DNA from: Ochromonas danica
Taxonomy: Eukaryota; Sar; Chrysophyceae; Chromulinales; Chromulinaceae
Reading direction: 5' to 3'
Assembly: GCA_015146655.1 (NCBI GenBank)
Contig: VKHL01000045.1
Span: 62,001 to 126,000, forward strand
Length of the DNA: 64,000 nucleotides
Position 1 is the stretch's first letter. Each line of letters begins with the position of its first letter. This document shows positions 56,172-64,000 of the stretch, piece after piece. The notes beneath the pieces were generated by a model. The model saw nothing but the letters and a program-made list of their open reading frames with translations, did not search any database and was not told the DNA's origin. A program made the translations under genes and the position numbers.

Positions 56172-57761
56172 ATGGCTGCAGCTGCTGCAGTCCTTCGTAT
56201 TGCCTTAGATCATCTGCATCAACCTGAGAAATTTGAAAGTTATTGGGATTATCTTCAATCGGAATGGTTAACAACTTCAGATGATTTACGTGTTGCTTCT
56301 GAACGAGAAGAATATTGGAACAGTTTAAAACTACCTTTACGATTAAAGATAGAGTTAGTCAAAGTGATGGAAAGCTACGAAACCAATGTAGACCCTGTCG
56401 ACTATTCCATAGAAAGCACAAGTCGGCCAGACCGCACAGCCACCACAGCCACCACCACTGGTGGGACCACAACAGCACTGACCAATGCCAACACAAACAA
56501 CAACACTGTGACAGCCAACACTGATGCTAACCCAACCACTAACAATGACAGTGATTGGGAACTTTACTACTGTGAGGAACAGCAGGCGTACTACTATTAC
56601 AACTCCGTCACAGGAGAGAGTCAGTGGGCGGAATATGATGAAAATGCTGAATTAATAGCAGAGTACAATGCAGCGAATCTCACCTATCAGCAACAACAAG
56701 AAGAAGGGCAGCAAGAAGGTTATTACGAAGAGCGAATGTTTCAACGTCCACGTCGTTTAACCAGCAATCGCCAAGTCCTAAACCAGAACAACACTCACAA
56801 CCACGATAAGAAAAAGAACAAGAACAAGAAAGATCCCAGGGTGGGAGAAACAGATACACTTCCGATTAGACATAGCAGGAAAGAGAAGAACCGTCTTTAT
56901 GAGAAAGAGAGAAAGCAAGTGCCTCGAGAGGATAACAGTGATCATGATGATGATAATGTGGCGAGTGAAGCTTCCACAGTGAACTCATTCGAGGATGATG
57001 ACTCATCATCTGAAGGATCTGTTAATTACATTATCACAGAGAAATCCAATGGTCGTAGATTCAAAGTGGAAGCCTATAAAATCAAAGCAGATCAAGCTGA
57101 AGAAGAAGAAAGAGATTTTCTATCCGCTCCAAAGGAATGCTTTCTCCCTCTGCCTAGTGCTCCTCCTAATGATCATGAATGGCCACCACAGGCACCATAC
57201 CCTATGCCCAGGAGAATTGAAGAGAAGGTCACGCCAACTTCTTCTCCTGTCCTTGGCTATCCTAGAAGAGCACCACTGATGGATTATGATCGTACCAGTA
57301 TAGGTGGAAATGAAACTACTAGCTACAATGAGGCTGACTTATTGAGCATGGCCTTGTCTCCTTCATCTCCACAGGTTACGAGAGGTTATGTAGAAGAACC
57401 ACCTATTGCTACAGCAGAAGCTTTCCCTTTGGTTCCAAGTGAGTTGACAACCTTTGATCCACCCCCTCCCAATCAAATTGCTACACATGTAAAGCCACCG
57501 GCAAATCATAGTGTTGCTGCTGGAGAAAGCAAATTACACAGACTACTTCGCAAGGTTAATATCTTTGGTAAACCACCTGCAGCTCCTCCACCCGCTCTGA
57601 ATGAACAACAACAAAGACGAGCCTTGAAAGAAGCAAATATTCGTACTTTATGTGAGATGGGATTCTCTAGAAAGACTGCTACATATGCTTTACAACTGGC
57701 AGGAGGTAATTTGGAGGATGCCATGGCCATGTTGTTAGAGAGTACTGATGAGAACAAATGA
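56172..57761 (+). CDS. WW-domain and UBA-domain adaptor protein
   Basis: A single exon of 529 residues. The N-terminal 75 residues are helical (FESYWDYLQSEWLTTSDDLR). After a Thr/Asn-rich linker, a WW domain lies at about 133-160: DWELYYCEEQQAYYYYNSVT, GESQW, with both signature Trp but no final Pro (WAEYD). A long charged and Pro-rich middle follows, including PPP-type stretches. The last 45 residues are a UBA domain: IRTLCEMGFSRKTATYALQL, AGGNLEDAMAMLL, with the MGF and GNLEDA hallmarks for ubiquitin binding. The combination suggests an adaptor linking Pro-rich or phospho-motif proteins to ubiquitin. I do not know a named orthologue. Confidence 0.85.
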   Translation: MAAAAAVLRIALDHLHQPEKFESYWDYLQSEWLTTSDDLRVASEREEYWNSLKLPLRLKIELVKVMESYETNVDPVDYSIESTSRPDRTATTATTTGGTTTALTNANTNNNTVTANTDANPTTNNDSDWELYYCEEQQAYYYYNSVTGESQWAEYDENAELIAEYNAANLTYQQQQEEGQQEGYYEERMFQRPRRLTSNRQVLNQNNTHNHDKKKNKNKKDPRVGETDTLPIRHSRKEKNRLYEKERKQVPREDNSDHDDDNVASEASTVNSFEDDDSSSEGSVNYIITEKSNGRRFKVEAYKIKADQAEEEERDFLSAPKECFLPLPSAPPNDHEWPPQAPYPMPRRIEEKVTPTSSPVLGYPRRAPLMDYDRTSIGGNETTSYNEADLLSMALSPSSPQVTRGYVEEPPIATAEAFPLVPSELTTFDPPPPNQIATHVKPPANHSVAAGESKLHRLLRKVNIFGKPPAAPPPALNEQQQRRALKEANIRTLCEMGFSRKTATYALQLAGGNLEDAMAMLLESTDENK

Positions 57762-58083
57762 GTAGGTAGCAGCATGTTTACCTGTTGTAGTCTAATTGTA
57801 TATAGTTGTTAAACATGTATGTATATAGTAATCGTTGAGATGTAGTGTACACAATGACAATGGAAATGGCGCATTAGTGAATCTATTGCTTGTGTTGATT
57901 TGCATTTCATTTGTTAAACGAGTTCTGCTAAGTTGAACAACAAGGAAGAATATGATTGAAAAATAAGGGTAATACTAATTTAACCTAGATTAGCTAATCA
58001 GTCCTAAGGAGCAAGCAGCTTTATCTCATAAAAAGCAAAGATTGGCATACAGTATATAAAGTACAAACATAGTCATCAATCAA
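57762..58083. other. Gap between convergent genes
   Basis: The 322 bases are AT-rich 3' untranslated sequence with TGTATATAGT repeats near 57796-57830. No gene is seen. Confidence 0.4.
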
Positions 58084-59872
58084 TCAAACCTTTCGATAGA
58101 CACATGGGACCCAGAACTGCATTGTCTTATTCTCCCATTGACCATTATCAATGAGTTCTCGCTCTAAAGCATATTCCCCTCCAGCTGACAGGAGGATAGT
58201 ATCACATAATACATCAATACAATTACAAACCATACTTTCGTTTAACACAGAATAATCCAGTCTATTTGTGGAGAGTCGATTCCATGAAGAAAGCGAAGAC
58301 AATAGAGAAGCTTGCTTTCCACTATTAGTAGAGCTCGAAGAAGAGGAGGAAGAAGTTGGTTTCATACTATTATTAACTTCCCTACTAAGGAGTAGTTCAA
58401 CCTGTAATTTGGCAGGAATTTCTTCTAAACGAGGTTTCTTCGAGAGTGAAGAGGATGAGGTAGTGGCAGTGGTAGTGGCAGTAATTGATCGCTTTAAATT
58501 GCGGTGAACTGTTCTAGATGATTTGTTTTCATAACATTCGTCAGTCATAAAGTCATTTTCATAAAGTTCCTCATCGTCATCATCACCATTGTCTTCATCG
58601 TCCATATTTTTCTCAATGTCTACATCTTCATCATCAGATAAGTCAACTATTCTTCTAATAGGATCATCAACTGGTTCCATCGTTATCAACACATGTGCTA
58701 GATCACAACCACGTGCACCTAAAGTCATCGATAACCCTAACACAACGCCTAACTTCGTCATATCTGCTTTTACAAGAAGATGTGAATCATCAAATTCTTT
58801 GCCAAGTGTCCAATCCATTTGCTCCATAACTTGAGGAGATAGCTCACTCCATTTCTTCAAGGCAGTCACTACAGACTCACCATTCATGAAAGTCAACAAC
58901 TTCTCTTGACTGCCTTCTTGTATTCGAGGCGACTCTATCTCTCCTCTCGGGGTGGAGACAGTTGAAAGTGTATCGTGTGCATGATGGAATTGAGTTGCCA
59001 CTTCAATACTTAAATCAATTTGAGTTGATAACTTTCCCAATTCATTAAAGAAGGAAGGTAAAGTAGTCGTCACTTTCCTCATCCATGTCTGATATTGCTC
59101 ACAATTAGATTGACGACGACGAATTTCATGAAATGACTTCTCTACTATCTTCGACATAGTCAATAATTGTTGTAAACTATCTTTCAAATGATGATGAACT
59201 CCTACAATAAGTTTCGCTAATTCTCCTTGATCTTCTAATGCTTGAATACGACGATTTTCAATCATAGCTGAGACTAGGTCAGATAGCTCAGATAACATCT
59301 TTCTTTTCTTCTCATTGAAATCATAACGAGGTTTCATATCAATAACACATAATGCACCCATCTTCATTCCCTGACAGATGATTGATGATCCAGCATAGAA
59401 TCGTAATCCTCCTTGTGTTACTAATGGACTATTCTTAAATCGTTCATCATTAGAAGCATCTTCTATGACAAGGTTACGTTCACAGGACTCTAAGATAATA
59501 TGAGAGCAGAGAGCATGATCTCGAGGGACTTGAGGTGCAGGGAAGCCAACACTTGATTTGAACCAATTGCGATCTGCATCCATTAGCGCGACTATTGCCA
59601 CTGGCGTCTAAACAGAGTGACACAACAGAAGAGAGAGGAGGAACATGATCACTACAGAGAACCACAAACAGATAGCAAGCAATGATGAAAACCTGGAAAA
59701 TGCGGGAGCAGAGACGAGTATAACGATCAAAACATTCCTCTTGAGTATTGGAATCTAATAGCTTGGTTTGACGAAGAATGTTCAAACGATGATCTTCTTT
59801 CATAGGAAGAGGAACTTTAAGATTAGATAGTTTCAGTTTATCTTCTTCATTGAGATGAAAGTTAGCAATCAT
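58084..59872 (-). CDS. GAF-domain protein with a degenerate histidine-kinase-like C-terminus
   Basis: Two exons, 59872-59693 and 59607-58084, phase 0, give 567 residues. Residues 30-175 are a GAF sensor domain of the bacterial-type form: DHRLNILRQTKLLDSNTQEE, the splice-completed FQ-TPVAIVALMDADRNWFKS, HALCSHIILESCERNLVIED, ASNDERFKNSPLV, GLRFYAGSSI, GALCVIDMKPR. A helical region follows with an H-box-like LAKLIVGVHHHLKDSLQQLL. A stretch near residues 330-360 (LVKADMTKLGVVLGLSMTLG) sits where a kinase ATPase N-box would be, but lacks the N and G motifs. Acidic and Ser-rich inserts break the rest. It probably senses a small molecule and signals without kinase activity; the ligand is unknown. 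Confidence 0.75.
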
Positions 59873-60368
59873 CTTCCTTTGTTATCCTATGATATGATGA
59901 AAATAGATTGTTGGGTTGTTCTGCTTCTTCTGTTACTCCTTCTATCACAATTCTACTCTAGCGGGGAAATGACGTTCGTCTGGAGGGAGATAAAGGAGAG
60001 AGGAAGTGTGAGTGGCACCTCTAGAGCAACACCAGAAGAGTGATGGATGGAGAAGAAAGAAGCGAATCGGAATTGCCCATTCAACCAGAAGTCATTCGAT
60101 TTGCTTCGTTATTATGCCGAATCCCGCGCACTGAGTCAGCGCTGGGTTCGAATCAACGGAACTCTTCGCCCACCAAATTCTGTCGAACTTCTTCTCATCT
60201 TCCACTTCTGTGTTCCGCTTTGCGAGGAAAACGCGTTTCTCTGTACTTTCGCTCGGTACGCAGTCCTAAGTCTCCAGATCTCTAAATCTTGATGCCAGTG
60301 TGTTGTTGTTGTTGTCATCATATTGAAGCACTGCGGCAGAACCTGATTGTCTTAATACTAGATAAAGA
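59873..60368. promoter_or_regulatory. Shared upstream region of GAF and acetyltransferase genes
   Basis: The 496 bases hold overlapping open frames in all directions near 60040-60320, but none with known motifs. A GGTTCGAATC word at 60147 resembles a tRNA T-loop but lacks the stems. Confidence 0.4.
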
Positions 60369-61296
60369 ATGAAGCTTTTCTTTACCACATTGTTATTATT
60401 TACTAATAAAGCTAGTAGTAGTGCTATTTCATCAAGTCGTCTCTTTGCAACTCAATCAAGATCATCATCAAGTCATCATCATTATCATCATCAACAACAT
60501 CAACTACCCCATCTTCACTATCGTATTCGACCAGCAACGAAGAATGACATTCCTCGTATTGATCAATGTAATCGAGCTAATTTACCAGAAAACTACAGTC
60601 ATTTATTCTATTCAAGTCATCTAGATCGATTTGCTGACTTGTCTCTGGTGGCAGAGACTGACCAGGCAGAACTGGTACACACTAACACTACCTGACACAG
60701 ACACACACACACCATGTTTACCAACCTTCTCTCTTACCTTGTCTCTGTCCTTCCTGTGTGTTCTATCTTCTCCTATAGATAGGATATGCCTTAGGCAGGA
60801 TTGAACGAGATGAGGAAGATTTCTTCAGAAACTTGTCAGATTTCGCCTCACCTGTCACTTATCATGGTCATGTTGCCAGTGTGGCAGTTAATGCACCTTA
60901 TCGCAAACATGGTGTTGCAAAGGCATTAATGGAAGAGTTGCATCGACGATTTGTTTCTTTATATAATGTGGATAGTGTGGACTTGTATTGTCGGGTAAGT
61001 GAGTCATTCTCTCATCCATTGTCAATAAGATATGATATTATATGCTGATGTTTATCTCATTGTTCTTATCAAAACATGCTACTTTACTATAGGTCTCAAA
61101 TGAAGCTGCTATTCGCTTATATTCAGAAGTTTTCTCTTATGGGAGAGCGAAGTTGGAAGTTGCGTATTATGAAGACCAAGAAGATGCATGGCAGATGCGC
61201 ATGACTGGATTACGAGAGCTATTCAATGGTAACAAAGCATCTTTTTCTTCCTCGTATGGAGAGAAGTCACAACACAAACGATTCCTTCAGTCATAG
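60369..61296 (+). CDS. GNAT-family N-terminal acetyltransferase with a leader
   Basis: Three exons (60369-60674, 60779-60994, 61093-61296) give 241 residues. The core resembles NAA10-like N-terminal acetyltransferases: YRIRPATKNDIPRIDQCNRA, LPENYSHLFY, LSLVAET, IGYALGRIERDEEDFF, GHVASVAVNAPYRKHGVAKA (the R-x-x-G-x-A acetyl-CoA loop), LMEELHRRF, then LYCRVSNEAAIRLYSEVFSY completed across the second intron. It would acetylate protein N-termini using acetyl-CoA. Before the core are about 50 residues: a hydrophobic start (MKLFFTTLLLF), a Ser/Thr/Ala-rich stretch with SSRLFATQSR, and His/Gln runs. The leader looks like a bipartite plastid-targeting sequence of a secondary-plastid alga, which would make this a plastid acetyltransferase. 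That targeting is inferred. Confidence 0.83.
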
Positions 61297-61473
61297 AACA
61301 TGATGATGAGAGCAATCTCATTACGAGAATGAGTTTATAGTCAGACAGTCAGTCATACAGTAGCACAGCTTAATTCCATAATATCCACTTGGCCACATTG
61401 TAACCTTATTCTAACTAAAGCATTGATAGCTGGCTTAGAGGAGTTAGGTTCTGAAAAGAAGAGAGTAAATTGA
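61297..61473. other. Short gap between convergent genes
   Basis: 177 bases of 3' sequence with an ATAGTCAGACAGTCAGTCAT short repeat near 61337. Confidence 0.35.
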
Positions 61474-63169
61474 CTATCTTCTGCCTGGCAAGAGTCTCCA
61501 TGCTCCTTCTAGTACTTCTGTTCTCACTAAGACATCCCCTGCTTGTAATTGTTGTAGGGCATCAATACCTTCCACAGCATAGGCAAAGAGAGAAAACCTG
61601 TTATTTAGTCTCTGAATAGCTGGCAGTGCATGTAATTGACCCACACGATATTGAGCACGATCAGCGGGCAGAAAGAAGAAAGCACCCGATGCTCCATTAC
61701 CATCCCCGAGCTCATGGTGCATCCCAATAGCTCCATACTAAAACAAAGAACATGTACAGTAAAGAGGTCAAGATTAGCCAACCATTCAGAATAATGATTG
61801 TGATAACAGCTCCTACCGTGGCAAAGGAAAAGACAGGACGAGCACGAGTAAAGAAAGCAGTGTTTCTTGCTGCACCAAATGCTGTAGATCGACGTCTACT
61901 CTCTTCTTCTTCTCCTTTTTCACCTTGCGGTTCTTCTCGATAGATCTCTAATGGAACTCTTCTTTCCTTTTTCGTTAAAGGATCAAGATATCCACTCGTG
62001 ATATCACCTAACAGAGTGAGATTAGCTTGTTCTTGTCTTTTGAATACCAATGCTTGAGCATGTACAGGATGATTATCAAAGAAATCTTTTTGACATAGAT
62101 CAATGAAATGGCCTGCTGTATAAGGATGATGGATACCATCTACTACTAAAGTCACCTCTGTAGTATGTCCACCAGCAGGCGTAGATCTTGGAGGATCCAT
62201 GAGAGGTAAATTAAACCCACTACCAGATGATGGGGAAGTCAGTGATAAAGACTTAAAGCTTCCACCATTTATCTTTTGCAAGACTAACTTAACTTTAGCT
62301 CGTCCAACTAATCGTGGTAATCCTTCAAGTTCTTTAAGAAAATCATCATCTCGATGTAATGGATCAACTGGGAGAATAAGATCATCCTCTTGATAAGGTA
62401 ATTGATAATAAGCTACATCAGCTAAACTAGTTAAACTATTAGACATGGCTTCTAAGCTTTCTTTCAAGAGACATTGTCTAGATACATTGACTAAAGTTAG
62501 TAAATGTAATTGTAATTGTTCTAGTGAATGTTCAGCATATTGAAATCGTAAAGCTTGCATTTCAGAACTTTCATTTCTTAAGAAAATAGGTCTTAATTTG
62601 TCTTCATTATATAAACACATTCCTGTTGCACGTTGTGCATTAACCTGTAAATTTTGCCATAATGCAGAAGTATTGGATGCTAATTGTTTTCGTTGTTGTG
62701 GAGAAGGTTTCACTAATTGAATAAAGCTCTCAATAAAACCTTGTAATTGTCCAATTAACTTATTTTCTAAAGGTAATGAATTCAGTAATGCGGATTGTGG
62801 AAGTAATGGTGTGGTGTCATAGAGGGACTGCATGGGGGCATAAGCGGATTCAGCAGCTTCATATCCAACAGCACCATTCTTGGTCTCTCGTAGAATAAAA
62901 CCAGAGGAGGAAGAAGGAGATGACATAAGAATAGAGGTTGTCCATAGCGAGCCAAGAAATAATTGTCGCAGAAGTTGTTGTTGTTGTTGTTTGCTAGTAT
63001 AGGCTTGCAAACTTTGTGGAGAGGAAGAATCATCATTTGATGTTGATGATGATGGGATTGATCCTCTAGGAGTTATTGAAAGAGAATGAGTTAATCTTTT
63101 GTTGTATGGAAAATGGTTTATCCATCCATTGGATAGGAAAGTTAGAGAAAGAAATAAAATCAATTTCAT
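61474..63169 (-). CDS. CYP38: CYP38/TLP40-like thylakoid cyclophilin
   Basis: Two exons, 63169-61817 and 61737-61474, phase 0, give 538 residues. It resembles plant CYP38 (TLP40), a thylakoid-lumen protein needed for photosystem II assembly. The N-terminus is a signal-like leader (MKLILFLSLTFLSNGW) followed by a Ser-rich stretch and a second hydrophobic patch (LRQLFLGSLWTTSILMSSP), consistent with ER, plastid and thylakoid targeting. A helical domain (about residues 95-270) precedes a cyclophilin-type domain: GRAKVKLVLQ, VTLVVDGIHHPYTAGHFIDL, CQKDFFDNHPVHAQALVFKR, LGDITSGYLDPLTKKERRVP, then in exon 2 YGAIGMHHELGDGNGASGAF, FFLPADR, RFSLFAYAVEGIDALQQLQA, GDVLV. Usual catalytic residues (R..F.MIQGGD) are replaced, as in CYP38, so isomerase activity is doubtful. 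Confidence 0.85.
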
Positions 63170-64000
63170 CTCATCTCATCACAATAATGCAATCTGTTTA
63201 CTTCAAACGACGAAAAGCAGCTTTGTTTATAAAAAAGGCTTCTTTTCGCTGTTATAAATCGATCTAACTGGCTCCCCCAAAGTCAACAGTGAACTTGACA
63301 TCATTCTGGGAGATTCTCTCTGGTTCTATCCATTGTCGGAATTAATTCTAAGGAATGCAAAGCTTATACTCGCAGATTGATAAAGGGTTAGAGCTTGGAC
63401 CAGAATGTTATGGCTTTGCTTGAGAAAGAGAAGTTTAGTGATTTGTGTTTAGCAGCTGTCAGTAGAGTAAAGCTATACGGATATGGAGTAAAGCTTATAT
63501 CGATAAAGAAGCTTGATAAAGGGTGAGATCAGAGGTAGAGACTGCATTTTGAAATATACTAGTAACAAGAAAAAGGAATCTGGGGAGTGATCCATCCAAT
63601 TCCCTTGCCTACCCATGACTCATGAGCAATCCTTCTAGCAAGACAAGAGCTTGTTGTTAGTGTAAAACTATACAAAACACTAGTAGCTTACTGCATCATG
63701 ATGTAACCTCGACAGTGGATATTTTGGTTTCGAGATTTTAGATGTCCACCACCGTGTCAACTATTCCTATGAGTCACCCACCTTATTTAGCTCCATCCTG
63801 GTAGACTTCTTTGGAGTTCCCAGTTTACCTTCCTATTAGAAAGATGTTTCCTTAAAGGAAAGGCAAACATCTATAATAAGAAAGTATATGCAATAGTATG
63901 TTCATTACACTGTAACACCATATCCGAACTGTATTAGTTATCCCCTGATCTCACTGACCTGGTGGAAATGATATTGGAATCCTATTTAATCAAAGAAGGG
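63170..64000. other. Right-hand end without a recognisable gene
   Basis: The 831 bases contain the CYP38 upstream region and then sequence with many stops in all frames. A short direct repeat, AAAGCTTATA...GATAAAGGGT, occurs near 63358-63390 and 63491-63522. Nothing else is supported. Confidence 0.4.

Noticed and set aside
58330-58830. Working histidine kinase in the GAF protein
   Set aside because: The ATPase N-box Asn and glycine-rich boxes are absent and acidic inserts interrupt the region, so only a degenerate remnant can be claimed.
60147-60160. tRNA-like T-loop word GGTTCGAATC
   Set aside because: On neither strand do the flanking bases pair as a T-stem, and no D-arm or anticodon arm fits upstream.
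1-64000. Mobile elements, virus-like elements, CRISPR arrays, rRNA
   Set aside because: I saw no reverse transcriptase, integrase, transposase or capsid motifs, no paired terminal repeats and no regular spacer array. The repeats found are tandem gene duplications and microsatellites.

Overview
This is a gene-dense piece of a nuclear genome from a flagellate, plastid-bearing eukaryote. I recognise 28 protein-coding genes. Nearly all introns are short (53-230 bases, mostly 60-115) with GT...AG ends, and intergenic spaces are often under 500 bases. The EGF-like gene at 2.6 kb is of a kind I know as abundant in ochrophyte stramenopiles. A CYP38-like thylakoid-type cyclophilin with a signal-like leader points to a secondary plastid. 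CFAP58 and a CEP192-like protein point to a flagellum and centriole. My best guess is a photosynthetic stramenopile (chrysophyte-like or another ochrophyte); the species cannot be fixed from the sequence.

Layout. 1-2.2 kb: 5' three quarters of CFAP58 (minus). 2.6-5.8 kb: secreted EGF-repeat protein and a FAD-dependent oxidoreductase (plus). 6.0-8.5 kb: four-exon glycosyltransferase (minus). 9.0-12.2 kb: fatty-acyl-AMP ligase fused to an acyl carrier domain, followed by a broken duplicate of its last exon. 12.7-18.6 kb: large UBR1/UBR2-type ubiquitin ligase. 18.8-24.8 kb: Rtc3/SBDS-like protein, SMARCAD1/Fun30 remodeller and an unknown 511-residue protein (all minus). 25.0-28.0 kb: scramblase-family protein and triosephosphate isomerase.

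28.3-34.8 kb: four tandem paralogues of a family I do not recognise. They have an acidic/Ser-rich variable N-terminus, an Arg/Lys-rich segment and a strongly conserved core of about 200 residues. Their spacers are also duplicated. This is the most novel part of the window.

35.9-38.1 kb: PP2C phosphatase with two FHA domains (minus). 39.0-44.0 kb: very long Gln/Ser-rich CEP192/SPD-2-like protein. 44.6-48.9 kb: calmodulin-like protein and BRE1 histone H2B ubiquitin ligase (minus). 49.3-51.3 kb: proteasome subunit beta-5 and an ankyrin protein. 51.6-55.8 kb: three tandem, almost identical copies of an MDR-type NADP reductase (minus), with a mosaic pattern that suggests very recent duplication and gene conversion. 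56.2-63.2 kb: WW/UBA protein, GAF-domain protein, N-acetyltransferase and CYP38-like cyclophilin. The last 830 bases hold no gene I can see.

There is no operon logic; each gene is its own unit. Several are head-to-head with a short shared upstream region (CFAP58/EGF, glycosyltransferase/acyl-AMP ligase, 511-residue protein/scramblase, PP2C/CEP192-like, BRE1/proteasome beta-5, MDR copy C/WW-UBA, GAF/acetyltransferase). All exon joins were made by eye from splice signals, reading phase and family resemblance. No tRNA, rRNA, CRISPR, LTR element, LINE or DNA transposon was recognised.
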